In this document: piece after piece, positions 51,986 to 64,000 of the stretch
Numbering within the stretch: position 1 is the stretch's first letter
Layout of the letters: the number at the start of each line of letters is the position of its first letter
Source: Brachionus rotundiformis
Lineage: Eukaryota > Rotifera > Eurotatoria > Ploima > Brachionidae
NCBI GenBank assembly: GCA_016802295.1
Contig: JAESIW010000090.1
Coordinates: 932,144 to 996,143 of the forward strand
Length of the DNA: 64,000 bases
Direction of reading: 5' to 3'
Made by a program: the position numbers and the translations under genes
The notes under the pieces: model-generated
Told to the model about the DNA's origin: nothing
Database searches by the model: none
Seen by the model: the letters and a program-made list of their open reading frames with translations, nothing else

Positions 51986-53507
51986 TCAAATAATTTTTTT
52001 GCCTGTTCCGAGTAAGAAATAAATAATAAATCCGAAAAAACAAAGACCAGCGGTTTGATTGAAAACAATTGACCAACTTTTAGTAGTTTCCAGTACATAA
52101 CCTGAAAATTTAACTCCTATAAATCCTGGTAAAGCACCAATGGTATTCATGACACCAAATACTGAGCCGGCATACTTAGGTGCTAAATCCTGTGGATTCA
52201 CCATTATTCCAGCATTGTGAAATCCACAGCATGCCACGGTACAAGCCATTAAAAATAGTGCTGACGAATATGTCTTAACTTGAGATATCAGAACTAAAAA
52301 AAATCCTGCACCACATAACGAGATAAATGCTGTAAATTTTCGCACAAAAGTGACTGATTGTCTACGAGCTATTAGTTTATCTGCAAGCCACCCGGCGAAT
52401 ATTGTACTTGGCATTGAAATTAGCCACGGAACCACATTGAATATCCAGCCTCTAGAGCCAGGGTAATTTTCCTGAAAATATGTTGGGAGCCATGTCAAAA
52501 GCATGTAATATGCATTATTCTGGCAAACATGGGCAATTATCAATGACCTTTTAATTTTTAATTAAAATAATAAAAAAAAAAAACTTAAAAGTGAAAATTT
52601 ACCAAAATGATGGCTTAGACAACAAATCTTTCCATGGAACAGAATTAGTTTGACTAGGCGTGGTGGACGTGTCTTCATGATTTAAGATTGTCTCTTTAGC
52701 ATTTAGTATATTCAGATGTACACGCGATTTAAGAAGCACATAATTTCTATAATAGATAACCCAGCACAGACACATTATTCCAATCAGTTGAAATGTATAT
52801 CTCCATCCGTATTCTTCAAGAATTATGGAAGCAAACATGCCACAAAAAAGAGTTCTAAATGAGACAAATTAAAAAAAAGTTATTTAGAAATAATTTTAAA
52901 AAATACCCTAAATGCTGACCAGAGGTTATGAAGCTAAATGTGAAAGCTCGTTCATTTTCGACAATTTTTTTCGATACCAAACTGCTGGTACCAGGGTAGT
53001 GAAAACCCTGAAATCCGCCAGTAAGGCAACGAATAAGGGTTATAAGCGAAAGAACTGCGTATTTGTCTGTGCTAAATATGGTTACATATGGAAGAAATAA
53101 TGTGAGAAACGACCAGACTATGGCAGCGTAAAAAATTATCAAATCTCCACCAATTTTGTCACTTAGAAAACCACCCGGAACTTGAGTGATCGGGTATCCG
53201 TAGAAAAAACTCGACAGCAATGTTGCCATTTGAGTTTTGTCATAATTAAACTCTTTGGAAATTTCTAAAGCACATACTGACATTATGGTTCGCACTGAAA
53301 ATAAACACATTGCACCTAAAAACAAAGTAACTGTCCATATTTTCTTTTCTTCTCTACGAAAAAAATAATTTTAATAATTGATTTTTTAAATATTTGGCCC
53401 TACTTAGTCCATTTTTTGTTCTGAATTATGGCCTCATCGGCAGATATGAGCGGTTGAATGAGAATGTTGGTTGTCGAAGTTGGCAAAATACTATTTGATG
53501 ATGACAT
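51986..53507 (-). CDS. SLC17A9: SLC17 anion transporter, SLC17A9/VNUT-like
   Basis: Major-facilitator transporter. SLC17A9 loads ATP and other nucleotides into secretory vesicles or lysosomes. Minus-strand exons are 53507-53404, 53353-52907, 52854-52603 and 52547-51986, one frame of 454 aa (human 436). Predicted 12 TM helices. Signatures include Cys-Leu-Phe-Ser-Val-Arg (the Arg essential in SLC17), Ser-Ser-Phe-Phe-Tyr-Gly-Tyr, Gly-Gly-Phe-Leu-Ser-Asp-Lys-Ile-Gly-Gly, Gly-Phe-Gln-Gly-Phe-His-Tyr-Pro, Leu-Thr-Trp-Leu-Pro-Thr-Tyr-Phe, Gly-Trp-Ile-Phe-Asn-Val-Val-Pro-Trp-Leu, and Pro-Gln-Asp-Leu-Ala-Pro-Lys-Tyr-Ala-Gly. These match the A9 branch better than the vesicular glutamate or sialin branches. 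The start is the first ATG, giving a 35-residue cytosolic N-terminus. Divergent from the SUN gene. Confidence 0.9.
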
Positions 53508-54237
53508 GCTGAAAAATTTCAACTTGTATTTACTTTTCATTCATTAAAATCGACTGGAGAGTATTATATCATTTAATTATTCTTAAAAAAAAATAAATTC
53601 CATTTATTGAAAAATTTATAATTTTTGTAGAGTTGTTCATAAGCTATTGCTTAGGTGTCCTATTTAATTTTGAGTTAAATATAAAAAATTATGAATAATA
53701 AAAATTAAAATTTTAAATTTTTGCAAATTTTAAGTTTTTTTCTCTTATTGACTCATTTTGTGCAATTGTGCGAACATACTCCTAAAATTGGAATATTTTG
53801 TAAATTCCTTTTTAATGAATTAAAACTATAATTATTTCAAATTATTAATTCGAAATACTTCCTGAAATTTTTCAACAATAATGTTGCTTAGTTACAGACT
53901 ACAATGTTATTTTTGACAATAAAGGACTAAATTAGACTATATAATTTCTTGCATAGATAGTTAGATAGATAGTGTTAGAGCATTTGGTAATGATTTGGCA
54001 ATGAATTCAACTCAGTTGTTAAGAGACAAGAATATGCTTAGAAATGGTCTAAATTTAAATCAAGGACAAAATTCTTGATATAATAATTCTATTTATAATT
54101 ACAATAACTCTGTATACAAAATTCTGTGCTGTAATAAAAAATAAAAAAGTTAACACATGTAGAGTATTTGATCAACGCAAGAATCTGAATTTTAATTTTA
54201 AATCTAAAAGCTTACGATTTTAAAGTAAAAATTTAAA
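53508..54237. other. Spacer between divergent SLC17A9 and SUN genes
   Basis: 730 AT-rich bases presumably containing both promoters. No specific element recognised. Confidence 0.5.
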
Positions 54238-56351
54238 ATGGAAAATGCTAGCTTTGGATTTATGGTTCCAAAAGTGCCATCTAAGACTGATTCGACCAAA
54301 TCGCATACAACATCCACGCCGTATCATGACAAACAAGGCTCGCTTCCATCCCAAGTAACAAGTTCAATGCACGAGTACTTTATGAATGGCTCTGAAATAA
54401 ACTCTTCTCACAACTCAAAAAGTGTGCCAATTCTTGGCAGTAATATGAACATAAATAATCTGTCCAACTCAGAAGGATTAAATTATCAAAAAGTTCGTAA
54501 GTTGGTAAGCGAAGTTGCCGAAAATACCGAGAAAATGATCAGAGAAAAAGAAAACATTCTTCAGCATCTAAAGTCAATAGATTTGTCCAAATACTCATTT
54601 CCAAACGAGTAATTTTCATTTATAAATTTCAATCCTATGTCTAATTTTAACTTAAGGAACAAACCTCGAACTGATTACACATATGCTAAATCGTAAGAAT
54701 ATTATAAAATAATTTATATAAAAATTGAAAATTTTATTTTAGAAGCAGCTATTTAAGTAAAAACTTGGCTAATGATAATGTAGAAATGCCTAATTTGTGT
54801 CGTCGTCCACGCCGATCTCCACAGAATTCCCTCAATCAGACAAGTATGGAAGAATCATCGGGAGTTGGTCACATGATCAAGTCATTTTTAAACCGAAGTC
54901 CTGATCAGAAAACAGGCAACAAAAGTCTGGAAATTGAGGAAGTTGATATAAAAATTACCAACAGTCCTATTAAGCCTGCAGTGACCAAGATATCTAATTC
55001 AAAGCAATCTAAAAAAAGCTCAAATAAATGTTGTTCATTTAAAATTCCTTTATTCATCATTTTATTAACCCCATTTTTGCTCTATGGTATTAACAAGTTG
55101 GACAAAAATGAAAATTTATATCAAAATTTAAATGAAAATTATCTCAAAAAGTATTTAAACCTAGAAATTAATCAAGAATATATAGACTTGTACAAAGATC
55201 AAATCGACCATTTATCTGACAAAGTTGAACACTTTTTTACTACTTACTTACTAGAAGCGTTCAATTTGGTTAAGAACAAGACAAGCATGCTTACAGAAAC
55301 TATAATTGAGTATAAAGACGCTACAGTTGGCGGCTTCGACTTGGCACGCAATTTCTTCAAAAATGAGGATTTAGTTGGAAGCCTTGAGGCAATTAAGAAA
55401 AAAATATTTGATGAGACCATTTCTACATTCAAAGGCAGCAAAAATAATGACGCTCTTATTAAGCAAGAATTTGATCAAATTTTCAATTATACTTTGACCA
55501 TGATGACCAACAAATTTGCCGATCAATTGGTTCAATCTAAACAAAATTACGAAGCTGAACTAAATCATGTCAAACAAATGCTTAATGATTTGGATTCCCG
55601 GTACCAAAAATTGCTTAGCCAAATCCACGAGCAAAAATCAAGTGGTGATAAATCACTTGGAAATATTGTAACATTTGAAAAAATTGAAGAGTATATAAAC
55701 AAAACATTTTATTTGTATAATGCTGATAAAACAGGTATGACTGACTTTGCCAGTGAGTCTGTCGGTGGTTCTATTTTGTTCACCAGGTGCACTGAGGATT
55801 ATCTTGACAACTCTAGATGGATTACTGTAATGAATGTGCCAATAACCAGGCTCTCTGTATCACCAAGGGTTGTAATTCAAGGCTCAATGCAACCAGGAAA
55901 TTGCTGGGCCTTCAAAGGCTTCAAAGCTGACCTTTTCATTAAACTAGCAGCCAGAATAAACCCCAGCTCGTTTTCTCTTGAGCACATACCAAAAGAACTA
56001 TCCTTAACAGGTGTCATAGATAGTGCACCGCAGAATTTTTCAGTGTACGGCTATGAAAGTAAGGACTTAATAAATGATGATGTACGAATGTTACTTGGAA
56101 ACTATCGCTATGATAATGAATCTCTGAATACACTACAATTTTTTAATGTTCAGCATCATTATGATAGACCGATTTCGGTGGTTGAGTTAAAAATAGAGTC
56201 AAACGCTGGTAATAAGGAGTTTACTTGTTTGTATAAGTTCAGAGTACATGGAAAATTGTTTAAATTGATAAAATCAGGTAATAATGAGGAAGTAGCAAAT
56301 GATTCAAATGACAAGGAACCTTTTTTGAACGAAAAACAAAGCGGACTTTAG
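54238..56351 (+). CDS. SUN-domain nuclear-envelope protein
   Basis: Inner-nuclear-membrane half of a LINC complex, binding KASH proteins in the perinuclear space. Three exons, 54238-54608, 54657-54692 and 54743-56351, close in phase to 671 aa. Without splicing, exon 1 would look like a separate 124-aa protein; canonical GT-AG signals and a 36-base middle exon connect it. The N-terminal 230 residues are Ser/Asn-rich and nucleoplasmic. One transmembrane segment follows Lys-Cys-Cys-Ser-Phe (about 236-252). A coiled-coil lumenal stalk precedes a C-terminal SUN domain (about 446-655) with Asp-Phe-Ala-Ser-Glu-Ser-Val-Gly-Gly-Ser-Ile, Pro-Gly-Asn-Cys-Trp-Ala-Phe and Val-Tyr-Gly-Tyr-Glu. The Cys in Gly-Asn-Cys-Trp is at the position that forms the disulfide with KASH peptides in SUN1/2. 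SUN1/2/UNC-84-like; subtype not resolved. Confidence 0.9.
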
Positions 56352-59300
56352 TTCATTTTTTTAGCTCTCATCAATGTGATAAGCGTATTTTTTAATTTTA
56401 GATTACCAAAAATATTTAATTGTCAATTTGGAATTTATTATGGGTGTAAATATACTTCCAATTAAAAAAATTTAAATTTTCTCAAATTTAATTTAATTTG
56501 AAATTAAGTTCTTTAATTTTCAGTATCTCTTTTATTAAAAAGGAGGAAAAATTAATTCATAAAAATGTTTCTTTAATAAAGTAAATTTCAAGGTTATGTG
56601 TTATTTTTAATTTAAATTTAGAAAATTTTATTTTGTTAAATAGATATTTGATCTTTTTGTTATTGAAAACAAAATCATTTGATTTTATTTATTTTGACTG
56701 AAAAAGACTGCGAGTTTATTTAGTTTGTTAATCTTTAATAAAAGACAAACGATTGAAGCATGAAAATATTTGAAAAATGAAAATTAGTTTTCAATTTTAA
56801 GTATTCAAAGCAAATATTTTAAATGTTTATCTAATCATTTAACTTTGAGGTTAATTTTTCAATTAGAAAAAATTTCATAGATTTAAGAACCTATTTATCT
56901 GAAATATTGAAATACTTTTAATAGGAAAAAAATATTCTATCTAGCTATTTTCATTTTTTACAACCGACTGATTTCTAAAGTGAAAGCGTAGATCATTTTT
57001 GTCTTTAGTATCAAAAACCAAATTATAAAATATTTTTTTTTCCATAATAATTAAAAATTTCTTTTCTTGTATTACCTTAATACTCTAGACCCTTAATTCA
57101 AACCAATTCTAACCCATTATCTAAACTAAAAATATCAAAATATCTAATTTAAATAAAAATCTTTTTCAAGTGATCTCTTGAATCTAATACTTCCAAATAT
57201 ATTATTTCCACAAATATCATTAATTATTTTGTATTTAGTTTATTTTAGAAATTAAATTTATTTTTAGGACAATCCAACATTATTTTTTTCCACGCACACT
57301 TTTCATTTAATATTTAGAAACTCTTGAAATAATTTTATCTTTTCGTCTGTCAAACAAAGAAAGTAATTAAGTATTTATTCAAAATAAAACATTCATCACT
57401 GGCAAATAAATATATTTTAATTTAGAACAAAAAATTATATCTTCCAATAAAATAGTAAATAAATCTAAAAATATAATTCCTTGAATTGTTTTCTATAAAA
57501 ATAAAAATAAAATAATTCCAATTTTCTGATTCCTCACATTTTTATTTATATTAATAAATTGAGATTATTATATTATTCTGATTAAAAGTATGTAAGAATA
57601 ATAATTCATAGCTTTAAGGTTTGATTAATAAAACTTTAAAATAACTAAATTGACAAATTTAAAAATGTATAAATTCAATTATTAATTCATTTTGTATTTT
57701 CTTATAAGCAATAATCATTTATTTTCGGATGATCAAGATATTGTTGAAATTAGTAGTTAAGCATGTGATAAAATCTGATATAAATCTTAAACTTTGTCGG
57801 AATGTGATGTTTTTTATTTTTAATTATAACTTTAATAATTCGGTCTGATTACTGATTAATTTTATGCAAGCATTTTAAATCAGAATTGTTAAATTAATTC
57901 ATTGAGAATAATTCAATTTAGTTAACTGGAACATATCCCGAGGAAGTAATCCGGATTAAAGAGGTCGCTATGTGACAGAAACAAAATAGAACTTGATATC
58001 GGATATAAAATAGTTTATTCAACTCAAGTTCTAGTTTAATGACAAAAGGCTCATAAATATTCCATTATTGACGGTTCATAAACAAAAATAAAAATCTTAA
58101 AGGTTGTTTATTCAAATTATCTTTGACTTTAGAATAGCTGTCAATAGAGCTCTCGATTTCGGTCGGCATTAACAGTTCATTTGAGATATTTTTATTTGTA
58201 GATATAATTTTTAAGGAAACAAAAAAAGTTAAACTTAATTAAATATTTAAGGTTTTAATTAAAGTAATTGGAATATTTGAGCAAATAATGTCATGTTAAA
58301 GATTAATTTAAGTCAATTTTTTTTAATGTTCAGTTCATTATGGTTCAAATTCACGTTATCTTCATAAATTGTTTAAAATACTTAGCGTACTTCCTTTAAA
58401 TTATTTTAATCACGATTATTGAGATAGATGTTATCAGGCAAGAACCGATAAGGCGAGTAAACGTCTTAGCTGCAATTAGCTGCTCTTGACCCATTCGACT
58501 AATGGAAGTGTGACCTATTCAAGATTGTTTTGAGGGCTTTTTAATTTGTATATAAATAAGCAATCAATATTATTTTTGTTTATTAGTTGTTTTTGTTATG
58601 AACAGGTTTTTAGTTTTAATTACATAAGATATTCCGATTTAATGAAGAATAAAAGAATAAAATTAAAGAATTGAGTTCAAAATAGCCACAAGTCAAAACA
58701 AAAATGTGTTAAAAAAACTTCTTAAGAGAGTTAATAAAACACGAATTTTAATTAAAAGCTTAAAATTTTTTATTAATTTTGTGTTTCGCTAAGAAAACAA
58801 AGAATAAAAGAGAAAGCTTAAGGCCAGTGTTTTCCATAGAGAGAAAGGTTTGACTTGAGATAAATTAGAAACGACAATTTGACATTTTTTTCCGCACTCG
58901 ATATCCACTCATCGTCCATTTGTTTTGCTTGTTTCCTACCTAAACACAAAATAAACATTGGATTTAATATTTAATTAAACCACTTAAAGGATTAAATTTA
59001 TTTTTATTAGTCCTGATGTTTTCCTGTACTTTCCTATATAATAAATCACTAGTCAGGCTCAAGTATGTGATTAAAAATTTCCCAAATCTGCACACCGCTA
59101 TACTCCACAATTACCTGCATTCAAGTATTTTTTTAATTAGAAACGTTCGCTATAAATTAACTTGTTTATTTTTGCACTAGTCCATGAGAAAATCATTCAA
59201 AGTCAATTAATTTTATATCAATGTATTTGACAAAAATTAAATTTTTATTTCTCGATTAATTTTAATTAAACTTTTAATAATAGAGACAAAAAATAACATT

Positions 59301-61138
59301 TGAATAAAAGATTAATTCATTAAAAACTATATTTTTTTATGCAAGAGTTAATGTGTTAAAATCATAATTGTAAACAAGACAAATCGAAAAACAAAAACTA
59401 ATAAATACTTACTAACTTATAAGGTAAAAAAGATAGACAACAAAGACTGAGTCTATAAGTGTCTTTTAGTTGAAAAGTGTTTTGAGAATGGTAATTAAAA
59501 ATTTGAATGCAAAAATTTACATATATAATAGTTTGGTATTGTATTAGATTTGAGTTGTCCACTCTTGTAACTGGTAAGTGGTTTAGATAGGGGAGTTGTG
59601 AATTCAGGAAATCTTTGGCTTTCGACGAAGGCCTCAGCATAGTCTTTCTAAAGAGTTTATTTTAAATTATTGTTGTGTAAAAAACATTTTTACAGGTATT
59701 TAATAAAAAATTTTATTAGTCTTTGATTAATAGTATCAATTTTTAAATTGTCAAGAAGATTAAGTAATACATCAGTAGGAGAATCATATTTAGGGTCTAA
59801 AAATAAATCAATTTATAATTTGTGTTGGCTAATTTGTTTTATTTATTTAAAAAATAATCTAGGCAGAGCCTTGGTCGGTTGGAACGGCTACTTAGTCCTT
59901 CCTTTCAGCTACATGATTTAGTTATTGATAAAACAATTGACAGATTACAATAAGCATTAGAAAAAAAATTTTAATTTTTAGTCTTGGCTAATGTAACTTG
60001 ATAAAGAGCTTAACTCATGATTTGGAACTAAGCTGGTAACTGAATAAGTTTAATGAGATTTATTCTTGTTGAAGAGCTTGTATTTCATCAAGAGGCATTA
60101 TCAGACTTATCATATTTACCTAAATACTTAAAAGGTTTGGTATAAACAAACTGAGTTTAATTTGGATTCAGTCAGTTGTTTACCGAGTTAACAGTGAAGC
60201 CAATGGCCAACATTCGGTCCGTGTGTTTCATGCAAATAAAAATATATGCACCTGTCAAATTGCGAAACTTTTTTTTTTATGAATTCGAAGCACATGCAAC
60301 TAATGAGTAAATATTAAAGTTTATCTTATGACTAAATCTGGGGGAAATTTGACATCAGGTAAATGAATCATTATTAATCGATTTAAGATAAGTCGAATCA
60401 AAAATGCGAAATAAATTCGACCAAATCCGGACATTTTTTCTTTCCTGCTCTAAATCCGATCGATAAAGAGTCAGTAAATACCGATTTCTAAAGAAATTTG
60501 CCAAATTAGTTCGCTTGATTTAAAAGATTTGAAACTTTTATTAAAAAGTCAATAAAGCCAAATTATTAATTTTGAGCTCTCTTTGTTTTCTTAGGCCAAT
60601 ATTAAATTCTTGAAATCAAAGCCGCTCGGAAACAATTCCCGATGCGTGTTTTCAAAGAAACTAGGTGACCAATGTGTGTGTATGTGTGAGTTTATATATA
60701 TAAATATATAAATATATAAATATATACATATAAAATGTGTATAAATAGCATTTAATTTAGTTATAAGATCAGGTTCAGGTTTTTAAGAATTCCGATTTGG
60801 AATTTATGTCACGTGATTCAATCTTGCAAGCAGGTGATTGAATTTCAAAGTAGCTGACACAGATTTCACGCTTGGAACCGCAGGCATTTATTAAATGAAC
60901 ATCTAAAATCATTAGAGAACTAATGATACGCTTGAAATACGTGTCTAAGATAACAAATTTAGTGTAATAAATCAGCAGGAATTTGGCATGAAAAAACTTA
61001 TCATTAAATTTTTAATTAAAGTCTAGTTACCTAGTAACTGGTATAAATAAAAATAAAAACGAGCTAAATTTTCATTATTTTTTTTCTTCTCAGTTTAGAA
61101 TTTAATTTTGAAATTAGCATGAACAAATTAGCTTAAAA
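56352..61138. other. 4.8-kb gene-poor region
   Basis: The largest spacer in the window. Mostly AT-rich, with less AT-rich islands at about 58430-58530, 59030-59110, 59560-59640 and 60150-60500. An 80-codon minus-strand frame at 59398-59640 has no recognisable domain. A TG/TA microsatellite lies at 60672-60745. A TATA-like TATAAATA (61042-61049) lies about 90 bases before the next gene's ATG. No RNA gene, terminal repeats or conserved motif were recognised. Distant regulatory DNA or decayed elements are possible. Confidence 0.45.
60672..60745. repeat. TG/TA compound microsatellite
   Basis: A TGTG run passes into repeated ATATAA units ending near a TATACATATA stretch. Plain low-complexity repeat. 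Confidence 0.8.
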
Positions 61139-61945
61139 ATGTTTAATGACGAAAAAATTCCGTTCGTCAGGCCAATTAAATCAATTCAAAATTTGCCACC
61201 TGATCAGGTAAAAATTAATTTTTATCTAATCAATACGAAATTTAATTTTTTTTAAATTAAGAAGAATTGGGCTAGTTTGAAGCGAAAGCTTGTCGAGCTT
61301 GGCGACGAAGCAGACTCTTGTCACCAAGCTAAAAGACATCCAGCTAGGTATGTACATGAATCTGAACTGGACGACAAAGCTTTGTGGACAATAGCCAACA
61401 AATACGACTCGCTAGATGACTGGAAATCTCTAGCCAAATGTTTGGGACTTGTTAATCAAGATATTTTGCTAATTGAGCATAAATATGAAGATTTATTGGA
61501 ATGTTTTTATCAAATGTTGATCAGGTGGCGTCTCAGACAGCCGGAAAATTGCAATTGGAATTTTTTATCAAAAGTAATAAATCAAAAATTTGGAAGATCC
61601 ATTTGGCTGGATGTAAAAAAAGACACTTTGGTTTATTTGGACAAATTGACTCAGCACAAATCCATAGATAATGTGAGACTAAATGAGAAAGTAATGTGGA
61701 ATGTATCTGATTTTATGTGCGAGAGCTGGAAATCAATTGGCAGATATCTTGGTCTAAAAGAGACCACATTGATTCAAATCGAAGCTAAGTACCTTGCTAG
61801 TGAAGGCTTAAGAGAGTGTTGTTACCAGATGATGTTGACTTGGTCAGAACAATTTAGTTCTGAAGCATTTGTTAAAAATTTTTCAATTAAACTAATTGAG
61901 ATGAATTTTAATTTTTATGCTAAACAATTGTTAGACATTTTTTAA
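61139..61945 (+). CDS. Tandem death-domain adaptor-like protein
   Basis: Exons 61139-61207 and 61262-61945 join in phase 0 to 250 aa. Two consecutive death-domain-like helical bundles are seen. The first is about 57-130 (Leu-Trp-Thr-Ile-Ala...Asp-Asp-Trp-Lys-Ser-Leu-Ala-Lys-Cys-Leu-Gly-Leu...Ile-Glu...Met-Leu-Ile-Arg-Trp). The second is about 158-235 (Met-Trp-Asn-Val-Ser...Ser-Trp-Lys-Ser-Ile-Gly-Arg-Tyr-Leu-Gly-Leu...Ile-Glu...Met-Met-Leu-Thr-Trp). Both follow the family pattern W..la..Lg...I..IE......mL..W, and they resemble each other, suggesting an internal duplication. No kinase, caspase, TIR or transmembrane segment is present, so it would be a pure adaptor in apoptosis or innate-immune signalling. 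That role is inference. The upstream 4.8 kb is gene-free. Confidence 0.78.
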
Positions 61946-64000
61946 ACTTTTTATCAAGCATTATTTAATTTTTTTTCTACAACTCCTTATCACAAAACGT
62001 CCATTAATAATTTGTATATAATTTTTATTTATTGTTTTTTTTTTTAATTTTTTGTTATTTATTTATCATTTGTTTATTTTACCGTCCAATCAAAATTTAT
62101 GTTTATAATAATTAATATGAATAAATTAGATTTAAAATAAATATTTTCCTCATAACTTAAATTATATTTGTCTATGATTGTGATTATTAGCAAAATTTAA
62201 CAAAATATGAATTTCATGAAAATTAAAACAAAATTCTACAATACACTTTTTTAGAAAATATTAAAACTATAAGAATAAATAACTTTGATATTTATTTATT
62301 TAAAATTTAGTCAAGGTAACTTTGATATTCAGTTTAGTAAAAGAAAACAACATTTTAACAATACAATTTGATAGAGAAATTATTGCATAATTTTTTTTAA
62401 TTATCCGACTGCTTTGAGATTTATTGAATGCATAAAATAATTTTCTAAAACCAGTATTTATTTACTTCAAAGAATCCACAGCCGAATCTTAATTGACAAA
62501 ATATTTATTTTTTATATATCCTCTAAAAATATAAAACTGTTAATAAAATAAAATATATAAGCCTATTAAACATAATCGATAATTAATATTATTAATTTCC
62601 TTTAAATTATATGTTTATTATTACTTTTTGATAGATTGATTTTTATTTTATAAAAATTAAAACTAGAATCAACGCAGTACTTAATAAAAATTTTATACTT
62701 TAAAATAAATCAACAAGCTTCAATTAATTATATTAAAAATTTAATTTAATATTTTTTTAATCAAAATAATAATTTAATAATTAAGAATTTAAATAATGAA
62801 TCAGTAAAATTTTATTAAGAAAACTATATAAATAAAAAAACATAAAAAGCATTAAATGCAACAACTCAAATTCTTTTAATTCATTTACATTATTTATTAT
62901 TGACAGGTTGATAAACTAAGTTAATTATTAGTCATTGTTTCTTTATGAAACTGACTTTTATTTTAAGATCAAATATAATTTCCAGCACATCTCTACAGGA
63001 AGTATTTTTAAACAAATAAAGCTTATAATTAGACTTTAATGCTTGAATCGTCAGGAACAAAATTATTTTTTAAAGAAACATAATCTCATCAATTAAATCA
63101 ATTAGTCAATTCGAGCGAAAAATAAAAGTTTCTTAATAACTAAAAATTTTATTAAAAATCACAGTTGAAGATTTACTTAGAATTAAAAATAAAAATGTAT
63201 CAAAAAAAATTAAAATTCTATCCATAATATATTGTATTTAAGCTTTATTAATTCTCAAAATTAATCTCTTGATAAACGATAACTATTCTGATGACAATTT
63301 TGCCACCTCTATTGATTCATAATCTTTTCACAGTATGTTGATAGTCTGCCTAAACTCCGAGTTACAGTAAATAACCTTAGTTATTTAATAATTTTTTTGT
63401 AAAAATATAAAATATTTATTTATTTATTTATTTTATGGAAAATTAGTTAATAGAATCGAAAAAAGGAATGTCAAAAAAAAAAATTTTCGCACAACTAGAA
63501 ACTGATTTGCCATATTAAGCCATGGTCTGGTGGCCAACCGAGTCTGTTTAGAAGCTCTTATGATGAATTTGTCTATGCTTATCTTCACTATTAATGGTTA
63601 TTCGGACAAATTCACTTTGGTTAATCATTTAATCAAGAAACAATGTTTCTAAAGGCCAAGAACAAGAATCCGATTCAAAAGTCTATTATAATTTATAGTA
63701 TCATATCCAAATTAGTAAAAAATTAAATAATAGATAAATAAAGGCGATCATCAGAGAATTAATACTTGGTTGTTGGGAAATGAGTGATAAGAAACAAATA
63801 GCACAATAACGATCATACTATGTTGATCAAGTCATCAAAATAGTTTCAAGAGATAGAACTCCTTGCACATTCACCTCAATCTGGCTTAAGGTTTTTATCT
63901 GTTTGAACACTTCTTCAAATGAAAGTGACCTCTAAATTTTTTTGATTATAAAAGAAGAATATAAAAAAATAAATAAGAATTTTACTAATAATATTCTTCA
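61946..64000. other. 2-kb right-hand flank without recognised gene
   Basis: 61946-63250 is extremely AT-rich with no features. A TATT microsatellite lies at 63412-63435. 63500-63900 is of higher complexity, including a 23-codon open stretch near 63520 (Trp-Ser-Gly-Gly-Gln-Pro-Ser-Leu-Phe-Arg-Ser...), but no splice-supported gene could be built. It may be an exon of a gene beyond the window or a relic. Confidence 0.45.

Noticed and set aside
54238..54612. Separate 124-aa gene upstream of the SUN protein
   Set aside because: The apparent stop straddles a GT donor. Joining through a 36-base exon gives one continuous frame into the SUN protein.
59398..59640. 80-codon minus-strand frame in the 4.8-kb spacer
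   Set aside because: No recognisable motif, no supporting splice sites and no neighbouring exons. Kept only as a mention in the spacer entry.
1..64000. tRNA, 5S, U-snRNA or spliced-leader RNA genes
   Set aside because: I looked for B-box-like GTTCGAATCC variants and known snRNA cores on both strands and saw none. A covariance search would be more sensitive.

Overview
The window is nuclear DNA of an animal: roughly three-quarters A+T, with genes split by tiny introns (mostly 45-60 bases, GT...AG) and separated by AT-rich spacers. The gene set is clearly metazoan: microprocessor subunit DGCR8/Pasha, cortactin, a SUN-domain protein, a vesicular nucleotide transporter, a MACPF/EGF secreted protein, a chitin-binding peritrophin-type protein and a tandem death-domain protein. 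The combination of very high A+T, minute introns, short UTRs and chitin-binding secreted proteins would suit a small compact-genome invertebrate such as a monogonont rotifer. That placement is an inference; nothing in the window proves it.

Layout, left to right. 1-1.9 kb: a partial HExxH metalloprotease-like gene flanked by direct repeats. 1.9-4.1 kb: SLC5 sodium symporter (8 exons). 4.4-6.1 kb: PRPF19. 6.5-7.2 kb (-): LicD/fukutin-like type II membrane protein. 8.2-8.4 kb: RRM relic. 8.7-12.8 kb (-): POLR1B with a MITE in intron 1. 12.9-15.4 kb (-): DGCR8, only 153 bases upstream of POLR1B on the same strand. 16.0-16.7 kb (-): MATH-like protein. 18.4-19.7 kb (-): protein of an unrecognised family. 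21.9-23.4 kb: IVD. 24.0-25.4 kb: RPL7A with C/D snoRNAs in three introns, followed by a close-packed downstream cluster of alternating C/D and H/ACA snoRNA candidates (25.5-26.3 kb), part of it duplicated perfectly. 26.4-30.8 kb (-): MACPF/EGF protein. 31.4-32.8 kb: Tyr-rich CBM14 protein. 33.1-33.4 kb: foldback MITE. 33.8-38.0 kb (-): SEC24. 38.8-39.0 kb: LINE fragment. 39.9-45.4 kb (-): VPS8 with a LINE fragment in its single intron. 45.8-46.2 kb: LTO1. 46.3-46.9 kb (-): small four-TM protein. 47.2-48.0 kb (-): POLR3E. 49.2-50.8 kb: cortactin. 52.0-53.5 kb (-): SLC17A9-like. 54.2-56.4 kb: SUN protein. 61.1-61.9 kb: tandem death-domain protein. The rest is noncoding.

Most genes are unrelated housekeeping functions. 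The region with an unusual story is RPL7A: ribosomal protein and rRNA-modification guides are co-encoded. Guides resembling SNORD27, SNORD24 and SNORD36 sit in RPL7A introns. Second copies of the SNORD27-like and SNORD24-like guides lie downstream, interleaved with H/ACA-type candidates at spacings too small for one snoRNA per intron, which suggests a polycistronic snoRNA unit. Exon joins were worked out by hand from splice signals, reading phase and family alignment from memory. Where every exon phase closes to a single open frame I say so.
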